The notes beneath the pieces are model-generated. The model did not search any database. It saw nothing but the letters and a program-made list of their open reading frames with translations, and was not told where the DNA came from. From Rhizobium leguminosarum (GTDB lineage: Bacteria; Pseudomonadota; Alphaproteobacteria; Rhizobiales; Rhizobiaceae), in contig NZ_JAGIOR010000002.1 of assembly GCF_017876795.1 (NCBI RefSeq), positions 62,001 to 126,000 on the forward strand: a DNA stretch of 64,000 nucleotides, in the 5' to 3' direction. Position 1 is the first letter of the stretch. Every line of letters starts with the position of its first letter. A program made the translations under genes and the position numbers. Below, piece after piece: positions 9,329 to 17,305 of this stretch.

Positions 9329-10204
9329 ATGCAAAAATCAGTGCGCCTGAAATCATTCGAATTGATCGCGCAGGATATTAACAGTGTCGATATCAGCCTG
9401 CTTCATGCGCTGTCGATCGGCGTCGGCTGGCCGCACCGGCCCAAAGACTGGGATCTCCTGCGGCGTGCTGGGCTCGGCATCGTTGCGGTCGATGGCATAG
9501 GACGCGTCTTCGGAAGTGCGATGTGGTTTCCGCATGGCGATGATTTCGCCACGATCGGGCTGGTGATCACCTCGCCCCGCACGCAGGCGCAAGGGACCGG
9601 GCGATGGCTCATGGACCAAGTGTTCGAACAATGCGGCGACCGTAATCTGAGCTTGAATTCGACCCATGCAGCTTACAGGCTTTATGTTTCGCTCGGTTTC
9701 ACCAAGGAAGCGATTGTCTATCAATACCAGGGTGATGTTGGGTCGAAGCTTCCTCCGCTGCCGGAGCTGAATGGGCAGTTGAGCGAACTGTCCAGCGACA
9801 AAATCGAGGAGATCAACGCTCTCGATACGCGAGCCTTCGGCATCGATCGCGGCAAGTTGGTCGCTTTGCTTGCTGAGGGGGCGTCCATTTGCACACTCCG
9901 ACGCGGCGACGAAATCGTCGGCTATTCCATGTGTCGCGAGTTCGGGCGCGGCCATGTAATTGGTCCGATCGTGGCAAGCAATGATCAGGACGCGATCAAT
10001 CTTGCCGCCGTACATCTCAAGGATTTGGCAGGCGGGTTCGCACGTGTTGATACCCGAGAGAAAGGCCTGTTCGCCGAGTTCCTTCAACAGAGCCGGCTCG
10101 CCGTCTCCGATACCGTTACGACCATGTCCAAGGGGCGTAATTTCTTGAATAGGCAGAGTGGCGAACCGGCGGTTTATGGTTTGGCCGGCCATGCGCTAAG
10201 CTAA
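9329..10204 (+). CDS. GNAT family N-acetyltransferase, tandem domains
   Basis: A 291-residue protein with two acetyltransferase folds. The N-terminal domain (about 10-140) shows the acetyl-CoA loop region VITSPRTQAQGTGRWLMDQV. The C-terminal domain (about 160-280) resembles the YitH-type Acetyltransf_18 domain, with a typical RGDEIVGYSMCREFGRGHVIGP-like strand pattern. Substrate is unknown. It starts about 230 bases from the start of the divergent deacetylase operon and may share its regulatory region; an N-acetyltransferase beside an N-deacetylase is suggestive. The start ATG 9329 has an AGGGAG rather far upstream (about 12 bases). Confidence 0.78.
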   Translation: MQKSVRLKSFELIAQDINSVDISLLHALSIGVGWPHRPKDWDLLRRAGLGIVAVDGIGRVFGSAMWFPHGDDFATIGLVITSPRTQAQGTGRWLMDQVFEQCGDRNLSLNSTHAAYRLYVSLGFTKEAIVYQYQGDVGSKLPPLPELNGQLSELSSDKIEEINALDTRAFGIDRGKLVALLAEGASICTLRRGDEIVGYSMCREFGRGHVIGPIVASNDQDAINLAAVHLKDLAGGFARVDTREKGLFAEFLQQSRLAVSDTVTTMSKGRNFLNRQSGEPAVYGLAGHALS

Positions 10205-10524
10205 TGTAATGGACTGACGAAATCTGATTTACGCTGATGGATTACCTTCTCCCGATCTGACGTGCCCTGCGAGACGCTGGTGAGGGACGGAGAGGCCGCG
10301 GCATATCTCTTCGCCCCGTTTGCGGAGGTCCGAAGGATGGGTTGAGACCCGTGGTTCGACCCCGGTCGGTGGCGGCAGCCGGATGGGGCGGTTGTCCGCG
10401 ATCGCGTGCCCGAGGTGTCGAGCGCATTCCCGCAAAATTGTGTGGTGGATTGCACAAACACCAAAAGAGATAGAGCATCCCCGCGACTCGAAAAAACAGA
10501 AATGGTCTATCTGAGGAGACAGTC
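10205..10524. other. Intergenic region upstream of the second gabD
   Basis: About 320 bases with no supported gene. It presumably holds the gabD promoter; the ribosome site is GAGGAGA just before 10525. A GGTTCGACCCC string near 10353 resembles a tRNA T-loop, but no cloverleaf can be built around it. I saw no operator that I would defend. Confidence 0.5.
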
Positions 10525-11976
10525 ATGGAATTGAAGGACGCAACTTTGTTTCGGCAGGCCGCATTGGTCGGCGGCGATTGGATCGAGGCCGGGGATAATG
10601 CGATCGCCGTGGATAATCCCGCGACCGGCGAGATCATCGGCCGCGTTCCCAATCTGGGGGCTGCCGAAACCAAAGCGGCGATTGCCGCAGCCGAGATTGC
10701 GCAGAAGGAATGGGCAGCCCGCACCGCCAAGGAACGGTCGGTCATCCTGCGCCGCTGGTTCCAGCTGATGATGGACCATCAGGACGATCTTGGCCGCATC
10801 CTGACATCAGAACAGGGCAAGCCGCTTGCTGAAGCCAAGGGCGAGATCGCCTATGGCGCGAGTTTCATCGAATGGTTTGCCGAGGAGGCGCGGCGTGTCT
10901 ACGGCGACATCGTTCCCGGCCATCAGAAGGACAAGCGCATTCTGGTGATGAAGCAGCCGATCGGCGTCGTTGCCGCCATCACCCCGTGGAATTTCCCGAA
11001 TGCGATGATCACCCGCAAGGCGGGGCCGGCCTTTGCCGCCGGCTGCGCCATGGTGTTGAAGCCGGCCTCGCAGACGCCGTTTTCGGCGATCGCCATCGCC
11101 ATCCTTGCCGAGCGCGCCGGCTTCCCCAAAGGCCTGTTCAGCGTCTTGACCGGCTCGGCGCGCGCCATCGGCGGCGAGATGACCGCAAGCCCTGTCGTAC
11201 GCAAGTTGACCTTCACCGGCTCGACCGAAGTCGGCACCGAGCTTTACAGGCAGAGCGCCCCGACCATCAAGAAGCTTGGGCTGGAACTCGGCGGCAACGC
11301 CCCCTTCATCGTCTTCGACGACGCCGATCTCGATGCGGCCGTGGAAGGTGCTTTGATCGCCAAGTTCCGCAACAACGGCCAGACCTGCGTCTGCGCCAAC
11401 CGCCTCTATGTGCAGGAAGGCGTCTATGATGCCTTTGCCGAGAAGCTCTCGAAGGCCGTCGGCGCGCTGAAGACCGGCAATGGCTTCGACGAGGGCATCA
11501 ATCTCGGCCCGCTGATCGACGAGGCAGCACTTGCCAAGGTCGAAGAGCATGTCGCCGATGCCCTTTCCAAGGGCGGCCGGGTCATTGCCGGTGGCCATCG
11601 CCACCGGCTCGGCGGGCGCTTCTATGAGGCGACGGTGTTGGCCGACGTCGCCGCTGGCATGGCTGTAGCGAAGGAAGAGACGTTCGGACCGGTGGCTCCG
11701 CTCTTCCGCTTCAAGGACGAAGCCGATGTGATTGCCCAGGCCAACGACACCGAGTTCGGTCTCGCCTCCTATTTCTACGCCAAGGATCTCGCCCGGGTCT
11801 TCCGGGTCGCCGAAGCGCTGGAATACGGCATGGTCGGCGTCAATACCGGGCTGATCTCGACGGCCGAAGCCCCCTTCGGCGGCGTCAAGCTCTCCGGCCT
11901 CGGCCGCGAAGGTTCGAAATACGGCATCGAGGAATTCACCGAAATCAAATATGTCTGCCTCGGCGGCATCGCCTGA
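10525..11976 (+). CDS. gabD: NAD(P)-dependent succinate-semialdehyde dehydrogenase (GabD), copy 2
   Basis: A 483-residue GabD with catalytic Glu254 (LELGGN) and Cys288 (NNGQTCVCANR), the same numbering as the E. coli enzyme. Cofactor motifs TPWNFPNAM and KPASQTP and the C-terminal FGGVKLSGLGREGSKYG are intact. Ribosome site GAGGAGA precedes ATG 10525. It closely resembles the minus-strand copy at 944-2401 but sits alone with its own upstream region. The two may therefore serve different inducers (GABA versus another omega-amino acid or semialdehyde). Confidence 0.9.
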   Translation: MELKDATLFRQAALVGGDWIEAGDNAIAVDNPATGEIIGRVPNLGAAETKAAIAAAEIAQKEWAARTAKERSVILRRWFQLMMDHQDDLGRILTSEQGKPLAEAKGEIAYGASFIEWFAEEARRVYGDIVPGHQKDKRILVMKQPIGVVAAITPWNFPNAMITRKAGPAFAAGCAMVLKPASQTPFSAIAIAILAERAGFPKGLFSVLTGSARAIGGEMTASPVVRKLTFTGSTEVGTELYRQSAPTIKKLGLELGGNAPFIVFDDADLDAAVEGALIAKFRNNGQTCVCANRLYVQEGVYDAFAEKLSKAVGALKTGNGFDEGINLGPLIDEAALAKVEEHVADALSKGGRVIAGGHRHRLGGRFYEATVLADVAAGMAVAKEETFGPVAPLFRFKDEADVIAQANDTEFGLASYFYAKDLARVFRVAEALEYGMVGVNTGLISTAEAPFGGVKLSGLGREGSKYGIEEFTEIKYVCLGGIA

Positions 11977-12228
11977 GGCCAAGAGAAGGCCCAAGACAAG
12001 CATGACGCAACCACGATTCCGGTTCTTTTCGAGAAACGGCCGTCATAGCTATGGGCTTGCCGTCGAGGCGGCGTCATCGACCTGTCGGCTCACCACAGTG
12101 CAAGCTGGGCATCGTGGAGGGTCGCCGGCCTTTTACAGAGCAAACTCCGACGGCGTATCCTCGATTCAATGATGACCCCTTTTGCAAGTTCATCCAGGCG
12201 CTATGGTGTAGAAAAAACAAAGGCGAGC

Positions 12229-12495
12229 ATGGGACAAGATACAAGCCACCTTCATGAGCGGATGACGATTGTCGGTGATCTCAAGGCTGCGTCCTTTGTC
12301 CCCTGGATCCGGCGCCATGCCGCCAAGCTCGGGCTCTCGCACAGCATATCTCATACGAGTTCGATGCGGATCGAACTCGAGCTTTCAGGACCGGAGGATT
12401 TGATCGACATGATGGAAGTGGGGTGCTCGCTGGGGCCAATCGACGTATGGGTCGAGAGCATTGAGCGCACGGCGATCATCGCCGAAACGGCCTGA
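12229..12495 (+). CDS. Acylphosphatase-like protein lacking catalytic residues
   Basis: An 88-residue protein with the layout of acylphosphatase: an alpha segment FVPWIRRHAAKLGL, then strand MRIELELSG, a helix, and the typical ending GPIDVWVESIE. The active-site loop that normally reads GRVQGVGFR is GDLKAASFV here, so the catalytic Arg is absent. The Asn of the K/R-N-x-x-D-G motif is also replaced. It is probably not an active acylphosphatase; a binding or regulatory role is possible. Start ATG 12229 is chosen for AAAGG five bases upstream. No obvious functional link to its neighbours. Confidence 0.6.
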   Translation: MGQDTSHLHERMTIVGDLKAASFVPWIRRHAAKLGLSHSISHTSSMRIELELSGPEDLIDMMEVGCSLGPIDVWVESIERTAIIAETA

Positions 12496-12646
12496 CAACA
12501 AATGCGGTTTTTTGCGATGTGCATATTATTTAATCAATGTTGCCAATGCGAAATAACTATGCAAACGTGAGGCCTTGAGCTCAACTGCCTTGAGGCCAAG
12601 GTGGAGCGCGCTCTACAAAACATAGTATGGTTCAGGAAGTCTAGTC

Positions 12647-13300
12647 ATGCCATCCGATACGACCGGCTTTTGGACGCCAGTCGCCCTTTCCCGGGATCTG
12701 CCGGCCGCAACCGTCATGCCGGCCCGGACGGCATCTGGATCGATTGCCCCCTGGCGCAGCGCTTCGGGGCGTATATCGGCATCGGCGGATCGCTGTCCGC
12801 ACCGCGGCATGCGCTTATCTCATGGCTTCGTGCGCGGCGAGGCACTTTCCTGCATCTATCACGGCTGGAGCTATGGCCAGGCCGGAAACTGTCTGCGCAT
12901 TCCCGCCCATCCGGGGCTGGCGCCGCCGGAAACCATCCGTGTCGCCACCCATGAAGTCGAGGAAGCGGGCAGCGTGATCTGGGTGGCCGTCGGCACGCCC
13001 GCTTCGAAGCCGCCGAGGCTTGACGGCCTCATTCCCCTGCGCTCGCTGACGGCGTTTGCAGGCACTGCCGCGATCGAGGCGGCAGCCGGCGTGAAGGCGA
13101 ACCCTGACGGATTTGTCGAGATCGACGCACCCACCGGCAGCCTCTGTCTGCTATTATCCGCCCAGGATGACGGGCAGACGCTGATCCACGTGCTGCTGAA
13201 GGATGACGTCGGCCCCGCTGCGGCCATCGGCGCTTCGCGGGCCGCCGAAAGTCTGCGCCGCCGGGCTGAGGATCTTCAGAAAAAGGAGATCGCGCGGTGA
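12647..13300 (+). CDS. Stand-alone Rieske [2Fe-2S] protein of a split oxygenase
   Basis: A 217-residue protein. Residues about 8-118 form a complete Rieske domain with ligands Cys50-x-His52 and, 16 residues later, Cys69-x-x-His72 (CPHRG, CIYHGW). Its surroundings resemble the N-terminal domain of ring-hydroxylating and N-demethylating oxygenase alpha subunits. Residues 120-217 match nothing I recognise and carry no HxxxxH iron site, so this chain should only pass electrons. Start ATG 12647 has AGGAAG seven bases upstream. The stop overlaps the GTG start of the next gene (GTGA), so translation is coupled. Inferred role: to supply the Rieske cluster missing from the catalytic subunit encoded next. 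In Pseudomonas putida CBB5 the reductase NdmD does that for NdmC. No reductase gene is present in the window. Confidence 0.8.
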   Translation: MPSDTTGFWTPVALSRDLPAATVMPARTASGSIAPWRSASGRISASADRCPHRGMRLSHGFVRGEALSCIYHGWSYGQAGNCLRIPAHPGLAPPETIRVATHEVEEAGSVIWVAVGTPASKPPRLDGLIPLRSLTAFAGTAAIEAAAGVKANPDGFVEIDAPTGSLCLLLSAQDDGQTLIHVLLKDDVGPAAAIGASRAAESLRRRAEDLQKKEIAR

Positions 13301-14142
13301 GCAAGCAGGCGATGATCGACGAATGGTATCCGGTTGGGCTTTTCAGTCAGCTCGATAGCGCCGGCCGAAAGACGGCGCTGATGGGCGAGCCGATCGAAGT
13401 GGTGAGCGACGCCGATGGCAATCCGAGAGTAACGGGCGGCGACGGCCGTGTTCTGCCGGTGCGCGTACGTTACGGCCATGTCTGGTCCTCCCTCGGCGAG
13501 CCGAAGAAGGAAATTTTCTCGATCCCCGAGGCCGACCAACCCGGCCGCCGTTTCGTCGACGTCGGCGTGGTGCGCGTGCGCTGCTCGCCCCTGCGCGCCG
13601 TCGAGAACTTCCTCGACATTGCCCATTTCCCCTTCGTCCACACCGACATTCTCGGCGCAGAGCCACACACCGAGGTTCAGAACTACAAGGTCGAGATCCG
13701 CGAGGAGGAAGACGAAGTCTGGGCAACGCAGGTGAAATTTTACCAGCCACAGGCCGCCAAATCGGCAAGCGGTGGGATCACTACGGAGTATATGTACCGC
13801 GTGCCGGCACCGACCTGTTCCGTGCTCTACAAGACCTGCCCGCCGCGCCCGAGCGAATGGGATGTCATCACGCTCTTCGTGCAGCCGCTGGCCGAGGACC
13901 TGTGCGATGTCTGGCCGTGGATGGCGCTCTTCGATGACGAGACCGCGATGACCAACCTCATCCACTTCCAGCAGACGATCTTCCTGCAGGACCGTTCGAT
14001 CCTGGAAAACCAGATCCCGCCGCTCCTGCCGCTCGATCCCGGCATGGAAATCCCGACGCGGGCCGATCTGACATCGATCGCTTACCGGCGCTGGCTCAAG
14101 CGTCACAATTATACTTACGGCGCACAGCTGGTGGCGCAATGA
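13297..14142 (+). CDS. Rieske-oxygenase catalytic subunit without Rieske cluster (NdmC-like N-demethylase)
   Basis: A 281-residue protein with the non-haem iron catalytic domain of Rieske oxygenases. Asn104-Phe-Leu-Asp107-Ile-Ala-His110-x4-His115 gives the bridging Asp and two His ligands, and Asp232 in LQDRSILEN is the likely third ligand. Residues 9-68 (EWYPVGLFSQL, then RYGHVWSSLGEP) match the edges of a Rieske fold, but the CxH and CxxH ligand loops are gone. Size and cluster loss are the features of NdmC, the N7-methylxanthine demethylase subunit of P. putida CBB5. The following gene matches its partner NdmE. GTG start, overlapping the Rieske gene by 4 bases and the GST gene by 4 bases. 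Expected chemistry: oxidative N-demethylation releasing formaldehyde. The substrate is inferred as an N-methylated purine from the downstream deaminase and importer. Confidence 0.78.
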   Translation: MSKQAMIDEWYPVGLFSQLDSAGRKTALMGEPIEVVSDADGNPRVTGGDGRVLPVRVRYGHVWSSLGEPKKEIFSIPEADQPGRRFVDVGVVRVRCSPLRAVENFLDIAHFPFVHTDILGAEPHTEVQNYKVEIREEEDEVWATQVKFYQPQAAKSASGGITTEYMYRVPAPTCSVLYKTCPPRPSEWDVITLFVQPLAEDLCDVWPWMALFDDETAMTNLIHFQQTIFLQDRSILENQIPPLLPLDPGMEIPTRADLTSIAYRRWLKRHNYTYGAQLVAQ

Positions 14143-14798
14143 AGTTCTACGACTACATTCTCTCCCCCAGCTGCTACAAGGTGCGCCTGATGGCGGCGCT
14201 GACCGGCGTCAAGCTAGAACTCCGCCCGGTGGATTTCCATCCCGGCGCCGAGCATCGCGGCCCCGAGCTTCTTGCCCTCAATCCGGCAGGTTCCATTCCG
14301 ATCATGGAGGATGGCGATCTGATCCTGACTGAGTCGTCGGCGATCCTCGTCTATCTCGCTGCCAAGGCAGCACCCGAATGGCTTGGCAATGGCGCGGCGC
14401 GGGAAGCGGCCCAGGTGCAGCAATGGCTGTCGTTCTCCGGCCGGCTGACGGCAAGCCTCGGGGCCGCGCGGCTTCATGAAATGCTGCTGCGGCCGGGCGA
14501 TATCGGCGCGCTGCAGGCTCAGGGCATCGCCGCACTTCGCGAGCTCGAGGCCGGGCTCATCGAGCAGGGTCTTCGCGGCATGCGCTTCCTTGCCGCCGAC
14601 CGGCCGACAATTGCCGACATCGCCTGCTTTCCCTATGTGGCGCTGGCGCCCGATGGGGGCGTGACGCTGGATTCCTATCCTGCGATCCGGCTCTGGTCGC
14701 GGGCGCTGCGCGCCCTCGATGGGTTTATCGAAATGCCGGGTATTCACCGGCTGCACGAATTGAAGCCCGAACCCCATATCGCACCGCGCGAGGCGTGA
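14139..14798 (+). CDS. Glutathione S-transferase-like protein (NdmE-like structural partner)
   Basis: A 219-residue GST fold. The N-terminal thioredoxin-like domain (about 1-80) has SPSCYKVRLMAAL at the glutathione-site position and LTESSAILVYLA with the conserved Glu-Ser. The C-terminal helical domain follows, with PTIADIACFPYVALAP. In P. putida CBB5 a GST-like protein, NdmE, holds the N7-demethylase NdmC in complex with its reductase rather than acting as a transferase. Its position directly after an NdmC-like gene, with a 4-base overlap, argues for the same structural job here. A true glutathione-dependent activity cannot be excluded. Confidence 0.78.
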   Translation: MKFYDYILSPSCYKVRLMAALTGVKLELRPVDFHPGAEHRGPELLALNPAGSIPIMEDGDLILTESSAILVYLAAKAAPEWLGNGAAREAAQVQQWLSFSGRLTASLGAARLHEMLLRPGDIGALQAQGIAALRELEAGLIEQGLRGMRFLAADRPTIADIACFPYVALAPDGGVTLDSYPAIRLWSRALRALDGFIEMPGIHRLHELKPEPHIAPREA

Positions 14799-14799
14799 C

Positions 14800-16179
14800 A
14801 TGACCGGCTATCTCCTGACGAACTGCGCGGCCGTGATCGTCGACGAGGGCAAGGGGCCGGTCGTCCGTCGCAATGTCGATCTCCTGACCGACGGTTCGGC
14901 GATTGTGGCGATCGGCGAAAATCTGGCGGCGGACGCGCTTCCCGCCGGCACGACCGTTGAGGATGCTGCCGGCTGGTTCGTCTATCCCGGCCTCGTCAAC
15001 ACCCACCATCATTTTTTCCAATGCTTCGTGCGCAATCGCGCAGATCTCGACTGGACGAAGCTTTCGGTCATCGAGTGGCTGGATCGGATCTACCCGATCT
15101 TTTCGCAGCTCAACGAGGAATGTTTTTACCACTCCTCCGTCACGGCGATGGCCGAGATGATCAAACATGGCTGTACCACGGCTTTCGACCATCAATACAA
15201 TTTCCCCCGCCACGCCGGGAAGCGGCTGATCGACCGCCAGTTCGAAGCAGCCGAACTGTTCGGCATGCGCTTCCACGCCGGCCGCGGCGGCAACACCCTG
15301 CCGAAGTCGGAGGGCTCGACCATTCCCGACGAGATGCTGGAAACGACCGACGAATTTATCGCCGACTGCGCCCGGCTGATCGACACTTACCACGATGCCA
15401 ACCCGTTCAGCATGCGCCAGGTCGTGGTGGCGCCCTGCCAGCCGGTGAATTGCTATCGCGAGACCTTTGCGGAATCGGTGGCACTGGCGCGTGATCGCGG
15501 CGTCATGATGCACACCCATGTCGGCGAGGGTGAAAGCCCGGTCATTCGGGCTCGTCATGGCATGCGCACGGTCGACTATCTGGAAGAACTCGGCTTTGCC
15601 GGACCGGACGCCTTTTATGCCCATTGCTGGGAGTTGACCCACGACGAACTCAGGAAAATGGCGGCGAGCCGCACCGGCGTGGCGCACTGCCCGGAACCGG
15701 TCTACCTGGTCGGCGCCGAGGTTACCGACATTCCCGCCATGGCCGCCTTCGGCCTGCGCATTGGCCTTGGCTGCGACGGGGCCGCCTCCAACGACAATTC
15801 CAACCTGATGCACTGCCTGCACTCCGCCTATATGCTGCAGTGCCTGGTATCGTCCAGCCGCGCCCACCCCGTGCCGCCGCCCGTCGATTTCCTCGGCTAC
15901 GGCACCACAGGCGGTGCGAGCCTGCTCGGCAGGCGCGACATCGGCCGGCTGGCGCCCGGCATGGCAGCCGACCTGTTTGCGATCGACACGCGCCGCATGG
16001 ATTATGTCGGTACGCGGCACGATCCGTTGAGCCTGATTGCCCGCGTTGGCATCGGCATGGCGACCGATATGACGATGATCAATGGCCGCATCGTCTGGCA
16101 GAAGGGGGAATTCCCCGGTCTCGACGAGGCCAAGCTTTTTGCCGACGCCGAGGCTGCACTCGCAGCCGTGAAATTCTAA
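14800..16179 (+). CDS. Amidohydrolase, 8-oxoguanine deaminase/AtzA-TrzN family
   Basis: A 459-residue metal-dependent deaminase. Metal ligands are the His pair in NTHHHFFQ (near 68), His in HTHVGEGES, His in YAHCWELT and Asp in GLGCDGAASND. VAHCPEPVYLVG replaces the usual HCPxSN loop. The sequence resembles proteins annotated as 8-oxoguanine deaminase, which remove the exocyclic amino group of a guanine-type purine as ammonia. It starts one base after the GST stop, and its end is 26 bases before a BMP-type transporter gene. With the demethylase genes it suggests that a methylated or oxidised guanine is imported, demethylated and deaminated towards xanthine or urate. The order of steps is not known. 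Confidence 0.82.
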   Translation: MTGYLLTNCAAVIVDEGKGPVVRRNVDLLTDGSAIVAIGENLAADALPAGTTVEDAAGWFVYPGLVNTHHHFFQCFVRNRADLDWTKLSVIEWLDRIYPIFSQLNEECFYHSSVTAMAEMIKHGCTTAFDHQYNFPRHAGKRLIDRQFEAAELFGMRFHAGRGGNTLPKSEGSTIPDEMLETTDEFIADCARLIDTYHDANPFSMRQVVVAPCQPVNCYRETFAESVALARDRGVMMHTHVGEGESPVIRARHGMRTVDYLEELGFAGPDAFYAHCWELTHDELRKMAASRTGVAHCPEPVYLVGAEVTDIPAMAAFGLRIGLGCDGAASNDNSNLMHCLHSAYMLQCLVSSSRAHPVPPPVDFLGYGTTGGASLLGRRDIGRLAPGMAADLFAIDTRRMDYVGTRHDPLSLIARVGIGMATDMTMINGRIVWQKGEFPGLDEAKLFADAEAALAAVKF

Positions 16180-16204
16180 AAACCAAAAAAGGGAACCCGT
16201 GAAC

Positions 16205-17302
16205 ATGACCAAACTGACCCGCAGAAACCTGATGACGGCCGCTGCCGCCACCGGCCTTGCCGGCGCGCTCGGCAGCCGCCTTGCTTTCGCCGTCGACCAG
16301 CCGCTTGGCATCACGCTCGTCGTCCCTTCGCCGATCGGCGATGTCGGTTGGGGGCACGCCCTTGCCGCCGGTCTCGAGCCGATCAAGGCCGCTTACGGCG
16401 ACAAGGTGAAGGTCACCGTGCTTGAGAATATCGCCGAAGGCCCGGACGCCGACCGCATCATGACCAAGACGGTCGCCGACGGAAACAAGTTCCTGATCGC
16501 CGGCTCGTTCGGCTATCAGAACGGCGCCCTGCAGATCGCCCGCCGTGATCCGAGCGTGACGGTCCTGCATGCCTCCGGCTTCCAGGTTGCTCCCAATTTC
16601 TCGCCGTTCGCCGCCAAGTATTTCCAGGGCACCTATCTGCTCGGCATGGCTGCGGCAGCGCTCTCCAAGACCGGCAAGCTCGGCTCCGTCTCTGCCTTTG
16701 CCATTCCCGAACTCATTACCTCGATCAACGCCTTTACGCTCGGCGCCCAGGCGGTAAAGCCGGATATCGAAGTCTCCGTCGTCTGGGTCAATTCCTGGTT
16801 CGACCCGGCCAAGGAGCAGGAGGCAGCCAAGGCGCTGATCGCACAGAAGTGCGACGTGATCTTCTCCAATGCCCAGGACACGCCATCCGTCATCTCGGCC
16901 TGTGAAGACGCCGGCGTCTACGCCTTCAACCTCAACTCGTCGATGAAGAAGTATGCGCCGAAAACCTATCTCGGCTGCATCTCGACGGACTGGTCGCCCT
17001 TCTTCAAGGCTTCGGTCGATGCCCATCTCGCCGGTACGTTCAAGGGGGCCAATACGTTCCTCGGCGTCGCCGACAAGGTCGTCGAAGTGGTCGACTGGAA
17101 CCCTAATATTCCGGCCGACGTGATGACCAAGATCAAAGAGGTCGAGGCAAAGATCGCCGACGGCAGCTTCTCGCCCTTCACCGGGCCGATCACCAAGGCC
17201 GACGGCAGCGAAGGTGCCGCCTCGGGCGCAACCATGACTGATCCCGAGATCATCGCCATGAATTGGCACGTCAAGGGCGTCTCGACGCCGCTGCCGAAAT
17301 AA
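16205..17302 (+). CDS. BMP family ABC transporter substrate-binding protein (purine/nucleoside type), system 1
   Basis: A 365-residue periplasmic lipoprotein-like binding protein of the basic membrane protein (PnrA/BMP) family. It has a Tat-type signal (LTRRNLMTAAAATGLAGALG) ending near LAFA. The mature part shows family features such as GWGHALAAGLEPIK, ILHASGF-like strands and DTPSVISACEDAGVYAFNLN. The family binds nucleosides, purines and related heterocycles. A GTG at 16199 is also possible; AAGGGA lies upstream. First of four transporter genes in the demethylase operon, it probably sets what the pathway degrades. Confidence 0.85.
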   Translation: MTKLTRRNLMTAAAATGLAGALGSRLAFAVDQPLGITLVVPSPIGDVGWGHALAAGLEPIKAAYGDKVKVTVLENIAEGPDADRIMTKTVADGNKFLIAGSFGYQNGALQIARRDPSVTVLHASGFQVAPNFSPFAAKYFQGTYLLGMAAAALSKTGKLGSVSAFAIPELITSINAFTLGAQAVKPDIEVSVVWVNSWFDPAKEQEAAKALIAQKCDVIFSNAQDTPSVISACEDAGVYAFNLNSSMKKYAPKTYLGCISTDWSPFFKASVDAHLAGTFKGANTFLGVADKVVEVVDWNPNIPADVMTKIKEVEAKIADGSFSPFTGPITKADGSEGAASGATMTDPEIIAMNWHVKGVSTPLPK

Positions 17303-17305
17303 TTC

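Noticed and set aside
10330..10400. tRNA gene suggested by a GGTTCGACCCC T-loop-like string
   Set aside because: No matching acceptor stem, D-arm or anticodon arm could be found around it.
12647..14142. The Rieske and catalytic genes as one oxygenase broken by a frameshift
   Set aside because: The second protein has its own start region and its own degenerate Rieske-like N-terminus, and the genes show coupled GTGA overlap. Removing the overlap would not give a normal single oxygenase; the first chain already carries about 95 extra residues after its Rieske domain.
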